Shown here: piece after piece, positions 24,201 to 36,800 of the stretch
How the letters are laid out: every line of letters starts with the position of its first letter
Position numbering within the stretch: the stretch's first letter is position 1
NCBI RefSeq assembly: GCF_000003815.2
Contig: NC_049990.1
Span: forward strand, 22,590,408-22,654,407
From: Branchiostoma floridae
Lineage: Eukaryota > Chordata > Leptocardii > Amphioxiformes > Branchiostomatidae
Reading direction: 5' to 3'
Length of the DNA: 64,000 bases
The notes under the pieces: generated by a model
What the model was told of the DNA's origin: nothing
Databases searched by the model: none
What the model saw: only the letters and a program-made list of their open reading frames with translations
Translations under genes and position numbers: made by a program

Positions 24201-25530
24201 TTGTTCATGAAAGGTCAAATCTTTTCATTGACGTCATCAAGGAAGAGGTATACTAAAGCAAGGGTCAAACAAAATATAGAACAGGGTACAATTTACATCT
24301 TTTTGAATAGATCTAACGATGACAAACTTCACAGCTACTTTTTATCAACATGCTAAGGTATAAATAGACGACAAACGAGCACGTAATGACTCTTAAAGTA
24401 AACACATATAATATCTGTACATGTCCTCACAAGAAGCAATGTCCAGTGTCCAGGCACATAAGCTACGACATATCTATTGCCCTGTGCTTTCATCGATATC
24501 TCTGCTATGCATATGGAATGTTGAAAATACACAGAGCAACGAGTCTATGGTAACAGCTTCTTCACATATAACTTTTGTCACCATACTAACATGGTAATAA
24601 CATGGTTTGAGACCAGCTAATCATGGCTAGTAAACACCTGCAAGAAAGTCACCAGGCGAGGTAAATAGGTCATCTGACACTTAAAATTAGTTAGCTTTGT
24701 TATGTTGTATTATGAGTACTTCTTGCTACAATATTCTGGCATCCTGAGATTAGATCTATGTGTGTTAAGGTTTTAATAATGGACCTTCCAAAAACGACTA
24801 AAGGTACATTAAGACAACACCTGTCTAAACGTTGGTTTGGCAGACGTCGTGTTTCCGAGAAACTCCAGTAACGTGACCATATCATTACGAGTTGTGAATC
24901 TCTCGGAAGCTTTGCCCGGCAAGATTCAAAATACGTAGCATACTTTCCTTGACTCAAGCGTAATCGCTAATTCTATTATGAAGGCGCAAGACCAGTTGTA
25001 ATGTGTCTCATCAAAGCATTACAGTCTTCACATGATTGCTTCAGGGTCACCTTTTAGACACTGAGTACGTTATGGACAGCAGATAGTTGTCCGACATTGA
25101 TATATATAAAGTAGGTTCGCGTCATATTCTAAGCAGGGGTTTGTATCGATTGTATAGTTTGTCCATATCGGCATGGTCACATTCGGCGTAGGTCGTCAAA
25201 CGGTTTTATGTTGTACATTTCGTTATAGGTTTTGACAGACTTAATTACTCAACCGCCGACAAGGATTTCCATAAAAAGACAGCAAAGTTTCGCAAGACAT
25301 GTGCACGACTGCCTAAAGACACTGTTTGCGATCGTGCGAGGATTGCACGACGTGTGTGATCGAGCCCTGACGATCTATATCGTACCAATTTAGGTATTGC
25401 TTGCCCCGTGATCGTTAAAACCTCTCTACATACACAAGATCGTGTGCCCTTAACTCTTCTCTCATAACTGTAGGTTCAAACAACGAACATCATTTACTAA
25501 ATGTATCTGCCTATAGATCTAATTACGTAC
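21234..25530. other. Upstream region or 5' intron of HAS
   Basis: No coding exon recognised except the candidate at 25531-25638. It holds a tRNA-derived SINE at 21927-22165. A short segment at 22790-22870 could be read as an untranslated exon but has stops in every frame. Confidence 0.35.
21927..22165 (+). mobile_element. tRNA-derived SINE (copy 1)
   Basis: The head has an A-box-like GTGGCGTATTCGGCAGCG and a B box GGGTTCGAATCC. A body with GGAAAGGCACTTTACATG and GATAAGACGTAAAATGGAGG follows. The same head and GGAAAGGCACTT block recur at 48090-48290. The tRNA part lacks a proper acceptor stem, so it is not a tRNA gene. Confidence 0.7.
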
Positions 25531-25638
25531 CTTTGTAAGAACGCCTGAGACACCTGTTGAGTAGCAAAGGACAGCTATGTATCCTCCACCGGCACTATAG
25601 ACGGACTTCACCCCCACTATAGTGCTGTAGCTGTGTCC
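25531..25638 (-). CDS. Candidate exon upstream of HAS
   Basis: 108 bases, phase 0 to phase 0, between a good acceptor (acttgcag) and donor (AAAG|gtacgt). The one open frame reads GHSYSTIVGVKSVYSAGGGY and ends GVLTK. It could be a 5' exon spliced to the HAS acceptor at 21234 (untranslated or an N-terminal extension) or part of another minus-strand gene. Only the splice geometry and open frame support it. Confidence 0.35.
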
Positions 25639-27399
25639 CTGCAAGTAAGTGACAAACGATTCGATGTGCAGGTTGATAAGAAACTTTCCCCTGCCCTGAG
25701 GCGACTGTGTGTGCTAACACGTGTGACACGGGTCGGTGACCGCTTCAAGTCGTCCGAGGTCTGATTCTTCTAGTCACCATGACGCTTTAAATCTTACTGT
25801 AACAATTCAGCATTGTGTTAAGACGAAAATCTCCAATAACGCTTAGCCCACGATATCCCTCTACACTGAACCTAAAACAACCAAAGTTCTGATGATAAAA
25901 TGTTTATGGCAATGCGAGAGTGGGCGCTTGATGGCGCCTTCTTCCCCTCGGTTGAACACCGATGATTACTTTGGCGAGCAAAGCTTTCTGATTACATGAA
26001 TAAGAGTAACCCCTGTCACGCAATGCACTGCAACACCAGCATCACCATAGGAACAAAGCCTCAACAAAGTTTACGGGCGTATAATTGTGAGTGTGTTCTT
26101 GATTTTACGAGGCACTGACTTTGACCGCACCTCCAAGAACATGTTTATTCATCCCTTGTTGATTTATCCCTGTTTCAAAATATACAGCTGCCCCCCCCCC
26201 TTCAGTTACGATGGAATTTACTAGAGGGCCCAAACTTATGTTTCAAACCATGCAACTGCAACTGCCCCCTCCCCATGCAGTTACGAGGGAAGCTGACATA
26301 GGGCCCAAAATTAATGTTTCTCTTCCTGTGCACAATGGCGATGTACCACCCCCAAAAAATGGGATAGTTGTTTGTCCAACACACGAGATATCAAAAACGG
26401 ACGTTCTGCTTCAGTACCAAGGAAAGCTGCCAGAAATTTAAAAATGTTATAATTTTTTTTAAAGGACAAGTCACACTAGATTTCATGACAATCCATTCGT
26501 CAAAGCTTCTTGTGTGATGCTACTAAACCTCTTGGGCCTGAGCCGAACAAGCCGTTGACTACGCCGCGTGGTCTCACCTGCATACATACATACATACATA
26601 CATACATACAAACATACATACATACATACATATATACAAATATTTAAAAAAAATACCAAAACATCCTTTTTGACAAAGGTAATACAAACATATGACTATG
26701 GGTGACTGAAGAACCACAAAAGAACCACAAAAATTATGCTAGAATAAGTCATGTACCTATTGTAGACAATAGCATTTCATTTGCATATCTTTAACTATAA
26801 ACCTTTTAGGTTCTACACCTGAAAATGATGTCTGAATAGATACAATCCAATCAATTATTGCTGAAAATACAACTTAATGACTTAATGATAAATATATGAT
26901 ATGCATTATTGATAACAGAATCAAAATATACATACAGGCTCCTGACATAACAAGGAAAATAGATACATATCTATCAGCTCCAATGTGCAATGAACTATAA
27001 AAGTAAGATGCTGATGAACCAAGTCTTATTCAATCTTTTGACTAAAGGAAATTAAAGAGCAACATAGAAAAGGAATACGCTATTCTCTATAAGTGAAAGA
27101 ATTGAATTTGTTTGAGTTTTAGTTCAGTAAAATTTTATCCAAAATGGATTTAGAGGAAATCCAGGTATCAGTGACTTTTGAAAATTGTTGAATTTTATCC
27201 AATGTCCAATTTTCAATATGTGCCTGTACATGTACATTGTATGTCTCATACAAGAATGGTCAAGAAATTTTACACTGTGATCTTTTGATGGCATGTCTGC
27301 AGCTATTTTCATATCATGTAAAATGTAGCTTTAATGCACTTAATATAAAGTTCAAGGGTCCCATATCGAATGGATTGCCAACATGTAAGTATTCTATTA
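25639..27399. other. Intergenic sequence with a microsatellite
   Basis: AT-rich. A (CATA)n run occupies 26577-26632. No exon seen. Confidence 0.4.
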
Positions 27400-27565
27400 T
27401 TATGCCAAAAAACAGTTACTCAAGCAACAGGATATGATGATTTTGGAAGTGGCTAGACATTTCAGACACCATCCAGTGTCTTTTGTCAGTGGCACTGACG
27501 TCTGAAACATCTAACCGTTTCCAAAATCATATCCAGTTCTTTGAGTATCTGCTTTTTGGCATATC
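27400..27565. mobile_element. Foldback MITE with arms of about 63 bp
   Basis: ATGCCAAAAAACAG...GATTTTGGAAGTGGCTAGAC on the left is the inverse complement of GTCTGAAACATCTAACC...CTGCTTTTTGGCAT on the right, with a central loop of about 40 bp. There is no coding content. Confidence 0.75.
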
Positions 27566-27664
27566 TTATTACCTGGATGTCTAACATTTATCAACGTATT
27601 CTAATACTAATCAGCCCATAACTCCTGAGGAACATAGTGGTTGTCTGCTAATCTCCAAGCAGAT

Positions 27665-27805
27665 GTACGTCAGACTGTGTTACTGATGATTCTGTAGGAA
27701 GCTGAGTACAGACTGCCTGTGCTACTGATGGTTCTGTAGGAAGCTGAGTACAGACTGCATGGGTCACTGATGGTTCTGTAGGAAGCTGATTACAGGCTGC
27801 ATGGG
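27665..27805. repeat. 51-bp minisatellite, about three copies
   Basis: Repeats of TGGTTCTGTAGGAAGCTGA with TACAGACTGC. It overlaps one possible C-terminal reading frame of gene C. Confidence 0.65.
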
Positions 27806-27819
27806 TCTCCTTAGCTCAG

Positions 27820-30800
27820 GAGGGAACCCTGATACTGTAGTCAGCAGCGAGCCTGTCAGCGAGTTCATCCTGTTGGAAGAAACACATTGATTGGTAAGAA
27901 AATATTTAGATGAACCTAAAACTTTTTTGAACTTCTTTCAAATTGGTGAGAATCAAGGAGTCATTTACATCGGTTCGTACATCTACACATGTACAAAGAA
28001 GCGAGGAAATTGACTACTCTATTAGCTTAGTATAACTCTTTTGTATAGATAATTAATGTATTGTTGTCCCTACTTTCCTGTATATGTTTGTTACCTTGTA
28101 CTATCAATGACTTGTGCATTGCACGTCGTGGTATGAATGTTCAAGTCACAGCATGAAAATCGATCGGCTGATGAGTCTTCACAACCTAATGACAAGGGTT
28201 AGTCATAACCCATAGCACAACATTTTTTTCTGGGTCTCATGTCACCTTCAAACACACACACTACACGAAAAAGCAAATATCTGGGTCGAATACTCCTGTG
28301 TATAAACCCAGATATTCAAAATATGTGGCTGATAACGGGTATATGCCGCCCGTTCACTTGGTATAGACGGACCTGCATATGACCCGGAGATTCACAACTA
28401 TTAGTGTGCGGGACATATGGAGACCGATAATGCCTGCATATGTGCCTGGCCATCACGGTGCATGTCCCGCCCATGTCCGCACGTCCGACCCAAATTTCCT
28501 GCATATGCCTGCCTATTCGGGACATGCACCCTTGTTAGCACCTAATTATCACCTAATTATCTCACCCAGGCCTCGGCTAGAGCGGCTTCATTATACCCTT
28601 TGTCATTGAAAGCAGCTTCGTTTTACTACCCTGCCCTACCTAGGATCCCTCCTCCCTGTAGTGTGTTTATTTTGCTTTTATTCTTTCTGAATGGTGAATG
28701 AATTTTCTTTATTTTTTCAAAGTATTTCTGGACAGTAGATTGTCCTGACGATTTCCTCCATATGTGCTAGGAATGATGCTCCTTTTACGTCTTGTGAAGT
28801 TCTGCATTTCCGCTATCATACATTCTGTTGTCCACCCGTCTTCTGCACAGACTTTTGTTAGTCAGGAGCACAGCTGCGGCAAAATTTCTAAACGTGGACG
28901 TGAAGATTTGTGGTAACCATTGATCCATCGCGACACGGGCAGGCAGCCTCCACTGTCCACGGGGCCGAAGCAGAAATCACCCGAGCCAACCACCGCCTCC
29001 GGCAGCAACTTTTAAGCCAGCCCTACATGGCGACGTGTGACGTAGTCTCAAACCGTCCGCAAAATCACAACCGGGCATGTCGGTCGTACCCCACCGTACC
29101 CTACAGCGCCTGCCCGCGCGTAAGGCTGGATACTAGCTATAAAATTACAGTTGTTTAACACTCCAAGCAGAATCCAATCCTTCAGCGTAGGCAGTTCAAA
29201 TTCCACGCGGCAAGATGTTGTTTAGTGTCGAGGTCGCATCATTCTAAATCCCTCATTGAAAAATTTTTTGAGCCGAGGGGGGGGCCATTGAAAAAAAATT
29301 GCCTTAGGGGCCATGATAAATACAAGCAAAATGTGCCCCTGAAATGCAGGAAATGAAGTTTCAGATGGTCAAGATTTCAATTTTTCTCTGGACGTCCCTT
29401 GCGACGGCTTGCGCCTCTGGCGCACACAACACTTCAGCACTCGTCGCCATCAAAAATCTCTTCCTCTGACAGAAAATTGTCATTACATTTAGCATAGTCT
29501 ACCAGCGAAGTTTATCCCTCAAAATGCAGAAAATCGTGTCTCAGAGGGTCCAAACTTCATCATTTGTATGACATTTCTCCAGACCTACCTTGCGACGGCT
29601 CGTGCCATGCCCGGCGCTCGAAATCGTGGAAATACGTTGGGGGCGTCGTCGCCCTCAAAACCATGTGAAGTTCTAATAGAAAGGCTATTAAACTTAGCTT
29701 AGTCTGCCAGCAAGTTTTGCCCATCAAAATTTAGGAAAGATCGTTTCAGATAGTCAAGATTTCCAAATTTTCCCAGGGGAGCATGCCCCCGGACCCCCCA
29801 AGGATTATGTTGATATAGTTTGCCCTCCCCATACTGAGAAATTTTCTGCAGCCGCCTCTGTCGTGTGATTCCATGTTCGCACGAAGTTTAAGAAAACTAT
29901 AGAAACTAAAATTGGTAAAAATATCAATCCTGCGTGCATCTGTTCTTTGTATACGGAATGGTTCACGGACGGTAACGAGATAAAACATTACGATGTTTAC
30001 TTTCGTGACAGCGGGCTCTCTGCTGCATATGACGCAATCATGGTGGCGCGAAATTTTTTTGGCAAGTTTGTAGGTTGCAATTGGCCGAAATAACTCCCGT
30101 TTTGGAAAGATTGAAGCAGTCTTGAAGTGGTTTTCGTAACGATATCGCTAAAATGTACCCAAGTCTCTTCCAACTACAACATTAATTTGTTTTCTTTTGT
30201 GTAAATTTCGTACGTGTAGTGGAAAAGATCGCCTTGGATTACCGCCCCTCCCCGCCCGCTTTTCTCTTCGTTGATGTGGACGCATAAAATCCACATTTTT
30301 TTGCCTCACAGAATGCGGGAAATTTCGTTTTAGAGGGTCAAAAATATCAAAATTTCCCGGGTAGCATGCCCCTAACCCCCGAGACCGGTCGGGCCTTTGG
30401 CCCTCCGATCCCTGGACGGCCTTTAACAGCTTACCGTCGGTCTGGCGGAAACGCTCAGTTTCGTGATCTTGCGTATTAAAGTTTAAACGTTACCAGAGAT
30501 TTTTTTCACGTAGATCGGAGAAGTGATATAAGACAAGGTAAGTCTTATAACCGTTGCAGCGTGAGTGTAACAACATCAAGTGCTACATGTTTGTATATAT
30601 GTCATCAAAATGAAAACTCGGCTGTTGTAAAACTTTGGGAGATAACATATGCCCCAGCACTGGACTCCAACGTGCACAATTTGTTGACGCGCGGGTCTTG
30701 ACACCCCAATCGTCGTCACGTTCAAACAACGCTACCGCTATTGTTATTGCTATATTATTTAATGACAGACTGTGTGTAATGTAAAAGGCAAGGAAAAATT

Positions 30801-33800
30801 TTGGGGGGGGGGGGCATTGAAAAATTTTTTGGGGTGGGGGGAGGGCCTTTTTCAATTTATAGGTTGGGGGGGGGGGGGGGCCCTTAAAAAATTTTTTCCC
30901 CCCCTTTTTTTGGACAAGCCCCCCCCCCCCCCCCCCCCCCCCAAGTAAATAACGTCAGGTCCCTAGCTAAATTCAGCTTTTGTCACCTGGCCAGTTCATA
31001 GTCAAACAATACCCACGAGGAACTAGGTGAAAATGTGTTACTGTAATTCACTAATTGTTAATGATTTCATACATCAGTCTGCATGGTAACAAACATATTG
31101 TTTTTGCAACAAGCTTTATCCACAAGGATAAAAACGAATGAAGGCATCCAATGCGAGCGTGGGTATATCATATACGCCATGTTTTCTTTTGTTTCAAAAG
31201 CACAACATTGGTCTTTAGACTGAAGCGGCCGTTTAATTGATAAGCTTAGGGCGTAAAATGACAGACTACCCCACCATAGAATGGTGGAGAATGTTATCAT
31301 CAAACGTGTTAGATTTTACTTAGAATGTCCATTTCGTGTAGTTCAAACTAGGCAACAAACTGCCGCAGCAAAAAAAAAAAAAAAACGAATATTAAAATTG
31401 AGCGTGGGTAAGCCATGTTTTCTTTTGTGTCAAAAGTTTTAAAAAAGTAAAATTAGTTGATAAGCTAAAAACGTAAAACCGAAGCTTAAGAATGTAATAA
31501 TACCAAACGCTGGTATATGACGCGCTCAAAGTTATTTTTAGTGTTCGTTCTAGGTAACAATTCATTGGAAAACGATGATACGCGCAATTCGTTCACAGGC
31601 CTTTCTTTGTTCTTATAAAACAATGCATTCGTTTATATCAGGCGTTTGTGAGTTTTGTTGACTGAAAATGCCAGACAAGCCAATACACATCCGCTTGAAG
31701 AGTACTTTTATGTAAAGCGAATGTCCTGTACCAATCTTACTCAAACCTATTCTTATGACAAAGTATCATTACGTCTATCAATTCACACACGAGATGGTCT
31801 CTTATTTGGCATTACTTAAGACACGAGACGTGAGCAGGGGCCGCATATCCCCATACATGTCGAATTACCGGATGTGCAGGCATAAGCGGTAATATGCAGG
31901 GCCCGCGCTTGTCATGACTGGATATGACTGCACATGCCCCGGATCAGTGCTGTCTCCAGCTTGAACTTTCATTCCGTCCCCGACGTAGTCAGGGGGGGGG
32001 GGGTTGGAGGGCCGAAGGCCCGACGCGAGCGCCGAAGGCCCGACGCGAGCGCCGAAGGCGCTCGCCAACCTAGGGGGGGTCCGGGGGCATGCTCCCCCGG
32101 GAAATTTTTAGAATTCAGACTCTCTAAAACGCTATTTCACGTATTTTCAGTGACAAAATTTCATTCCGCAAAGTAGGACCACCGGCAGCTTATCAAAACC
32201 TATAACGTAATTTTTGACCACACTTGCAAGGAAGTAGCGCTTACCCACTAGGATTACACCATCGAAACTTCGCCATCAAAGCAAAACGTATGTACTACCG
32301 CCCTCCTAATCATTTGTTTACGTTTTGAAGACCTGAGTCACCTGACAGAACGCGAGTAGGCGTGACTGGAATCAAGACTGCGGAAACCAGTACTGTCAGC
32401 CGGGCTCAGCCCTCCCACTTGCAGCAAGCAAAACACAACCGGACCTCCCTATGTGACATGCGACGAAGTATACTTTTCCGTGAGCTTAGCTCCTCCCCCA
32501 GTCTACAGAAATTCGCGCCAATTCTGGGTCACATGGTTTAATGGTGACTCGATGATTGCGTGAAAGTAGTACTACTTAACGTACTGTTGACCACTCCGGC
32601 ACGCCCACAACGCAAAACCTCAAAAGAGATCTAAAGCGCACCGCTGTCAACCAATCTGGGACCATGGCAACCGTGCTCAACTCTGTCACGTGGCTGCATA
32701 TATTAGCCGTGCTTGGAACGAAAAATATCCGGCGGTGATCAAAGACAAATTCGAAAACAATGGCTCGAAACATGTCAAAACCAGAATCTTACATGCAGCA
32801 GTACCAGATGCTGCCTGTGCCCCCCGAGCGAGTCCGACTAAAATTGTGTATTTTATCATTTTACCGATGTTAAAAAGAACTAAACTCTTGCGACACGCAG
32901 CACGCGGAGCCTCGTCGCAGACCATTATTGAAATGTGTCAGCGCGAGCTCTCATGGCGTGAGAGGCGTGTTCCGGTGTTCGCCACATCCTCAGATCGAGA
33001 GCCATACACCAACCGGTCCCACCCATAGTTTATGTTTGGGCTTTGACGCAACTGTGATAACGCCGGAGACCCGCCTTCTTAATTGAAGAAACACATTGCG
33101 CCACGCGAATAGCACGCTTCGCCGATCTCTGATCTCCACACGTCTCCATTTGTCGGTGCGCGTGGGGCGATGTTTATTTATCTCACGGCCTGGAAGGTGT
33201 TAACCACGATTACTTGTGGGGGCGAGGAAAACATCGATTAAATTTGGATTTAGAAGCCTATTTTAGTTATTAAATCTGCCAGTTTAGCTTACGAAAATGT
33301 ATGTTCATGTCATGAAATTAAGATTTTTTGGGACGGAATGGGTGAATTTTTTTTCCGTCCCAACAAGTAAATTTCCGTCCAGGGACGGTGGGACGGGTCC
33401 TGGAGACAGCACTGCCCCGGATACACCAGGTTTCACGGGACATATGCAACCCCAAAAACGACCGGATATTCAAGTTTTCGTGTAGTGACAATTCTTCAGA
33501 TCTCAGAAGTTGAAAAGAGAGTCTCACCATTCAGCCTGGTCAGGAGGTAGTCTGGGTGGGTCCACACTGTCAGGAGGCACAGTCAGGACCTGTTTGATGT
33601 TGTTGAAGCTCTGTTTAATGGCCTTTTCATGTGGAGCCAGGGGACCTTTACTGCCCAGGGGACTCACTGACTGCTGCAATAGGGAAAACACAACACTTTG
33701 TTAACAGAATGGTTTGCTTGAGGCATTACACAAAATTTGATCATACTCTTTTTCATAAATTTTGTCAATGTGGTGTGTTCTTTGACAAGATTGAGGTGTG

Positions 33801-36800
33801 GGTCTTCTCCATCAAAAGACATCTGATTTAGCATGCAGCCTCTGAAGAATACTTCAGCTTTATTTTTTTCTCCGTCCCACACAATTGTTTGGGAGCTATG
33901 CACTACACCTCGAGCACATTAAAGAACCCATCGCAGTGTGAGTGGATCGAATAAATCTGTCCAGATATGCCGCTTGTACTGTTCAGTGCAAACCTGGTGT
34001 GTTATGCCATAAGGTGGTTTACTCAGGCAAAACAAACAAACAAAAAACAAACAAAACTGCTTACTCAGGATTCAAACCCATAATCTTTGGATGTAGAAGC
34101 TAACCACCATACAATGACTTGCTTCATAGTGTTCAAGTGTTAAGCATACACTTACATACGGTACTGCCACCCGATGAGCGATGTGTTCATAGTTGGTGAG
34201 ATTGTGGACTACTGAGTTGAGCTGACGACACATGGAAGACACCAGGTGTAGGCTTGCCATGTGCTGGAAGTACTCTGGAGAAAAAAACATAGGTAAGTAC
34301 AAAACATGACGCTAGTTCACTTTTATATGTGGGGTATTTCGTTTTTTTTAATATCAAGTCAACGGTGGTGGTTTCAACCTGCAATACTTAGAAAATATTG
34401 CAATTTGGAAGCACCTTCCATCGACTTTATATCCCTAGATACCTGTTGTCAAAAACAATGTATAAAGGTTACCCCATAGATAAAAGTCAGTAGCCTAACG
34501 TCGATCACAGTAAAAAAAAATCTATATCTACTGTGACATAACAGGGCAACATGTACAAATTTAGAGCTCAACACTTGACTTTTCCAGTACATGTATCACC
34601 TAAAATCCTACTCAGATCTAGATCACATCATAAGTTACTTTTGGGTTCATGACATGTACCCAAAAGAAACTTATATACATGTGTATATCAACTTTTTTTG
34701 CTCTTTCTTTTCATTCTTGCTGCTTAGGATAGCATATTTTTGTCAAAGGTAATGTTGAGAGTTCTGTAGTCACTGACCATCCATACTGCCCTGTTGTCCC
34801 AGGTTGTAGAGAGTCTGTGGATTAGCGATGTATGCTGCAGCTCGGGGAAACATGCCGGCAAGACTAGTGCTTTGTAAGTAGTCCTGTGAAAACACAACAT
34901 TTGTTGTATCAGCAAGCAGTATGTAGCCAACAAAATTTGACTGAGACAAGTTCTAGAAAAACAGAACTGATGTAGTCTTTGTGTACCCTGTGTATTTGAC
35001 AAGCAATTCCAGTTACCTATTATAAGAAAATATATTAATTTAACCATTGTCAGCCATAGTCATACAGTGTCTTACAACACTGTTGGGATTAATCCACCCC
35101 TTTGGCAGTGGTATACCCTTTCTTCTAGCTGAATACAAGATGGGGATGCGCCAGGTCTCCCGTCCGGGTAAATGATGTAAACCACCGTGTGGCTGTCATG
35201 AAACGGAGGTAACCATTGAACAACATGAAAATGAAGAATAAAAATTGCATATTTATCTGGTTAATAGCAACAATCTACAGGGTAGCTACAGAAGTTTATG
35301 TTTTCCTTTAAACATCTGCTTGGAGATCATTCCCACATACCTGTTAGCCTGGTATCCAGCCATACAAAAGCTCCTGAGTCTTTTCTGTCTTAAGAAAGAG
35401 ACTCAGGAGCTATAATGTGGCTGGATACCAGGCTACCCACCTGTATAAAAGCAGGTGGCTGTGGTAGCCTGTTCAGAGCTTCCCTCATCTTCCCTATCAG
35501 CACCATGGCCTGGGACTCAAACGTGGGGCTCAGGGACTTCCTGTACCTGTCCTGAGATGAAAACTCTCTGGAAACCCCCTGGAGAAGAAATAAACAACAG
35601 AACTATTGGTCTCCTCCTCAAGTTGGGATATCAAATGATAAGAGAATCGGCTGAGAATCAGAGTGATTTATTTGTACAACGTCGCAGCCTTGTGGGCTGA
35701 CATGTGTGATACATTACAATTCAGTACACACTCACCCAGGGCTCTAGCCAGCGTCCGTTTTTCCGTCAATTGACGGAAATTTGCTGCGTTTGACGGAAAG
35801 ATTTTAAAGCCAATTCGTCAACCTTGACGGACAAAAATCTGATAAAAGCTCCTTGGTGGAAGCCGTCCACGGCCGTAAAAGCCACACACTGTTTGTTTTG
35901 CTATTGTTATTGCTATTGTGTCATTTAGCCTCTAGCCACTGAAGAAGCTGTACATAGCGAAACTAGTTTGGCCGACAGGCTGAATAAAAGTTCAAAACTT
36001 GAACTATGCGGCTCCAGATGTCTTTCTGAGGGACGACTGTAGTGTGCAAGATGTCGCGGTAGCTTGAGGGATGAATCTACTCTACTATATACTGCATACT
36101 TCTCAACGGATGGACCCTCGCTGTAGTATCATCTGGAACTCCGGACCCAGAATGATCCCGTACATCACAAGAAAGCACCGACAAGCAAGACGAGCCCTCT
36201 ACAAGGACGCATGCTGGACTAAACATCGCCGCCAAGTCAAGCACAAGGAAGACACTGAGATACCACCGAGTGCGCCACGAAACTACCATCACTGCCCACC
36301 ACACCAGCGAGAAAGGGAGGAAAGGGGACGTCATCCACAAGTTGTCCAAAGCCCGCAAGATGCTGAGAAGCCAGAGCTACATGTACATGCCAGAGCAAGA
36401 TAAACAGCTGAGGGAAGACAACATCTAGGAAAAAGACGGATCAGTGCACCCCTTACTTCGTGAATATCGAATGTGTAAACAGACCTTTTTATGACATGTG
36501 TAATTGTTCTAGAACAATAGATGAAGTCATAGGTCATAGGTCACTTAAGGTCAGGGCAACCCGCCCCTAGGATCTAAGGTGCAATTTGTACCAGGGCAGA
36601 ATGCACTGGAAAGGTATATAAGTGCAAACTTCACTGTACTTGTGTCATTTAGCCTCTAGCCACTGAAGAAGCTGTACATAGCGAAACTAGTTTGGCCGAC
36701 AGGCTGAATAAAAGTTCAAAACTTGAACTATGCGGCTCCAGATGTCTTTCTGAGGGACGACTGTAGTGTGCAAGATGTCGCGGTAGCTTGAGGGATGAAT

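Larger units (their letters stand above)
28259..33487. mobile_element. Non-autonomous CACTA (EnSpm-like) DNA transposon, 5,229 bp
   Basis: Terminal inverted repeats CACTACACGAAAA (28259) and TTTTCGTGTAGTG (to 33487), flanked by the 3-bp duplication ACA on both sides (28256-28258 and 33488-33490). CACTA ends and a 3-bp target duplication define the superfamily. Subterminal regions carry repeated CCTGCATATG-like motifs at both ends. No transposase frame is visible, so it depends on another copy. It sits in the last intron of gene C and is interrupted by the hAT element at 31946-33414. Confidence 0.85.

Noticed and set aside
31934-32176. 80-codon ORF with ARRERRRPDASAEGARQPRG
   Set aside because: Lies in the GC-rich repeat of the hAT element; such frames are typical spurious predictions from this repeat.
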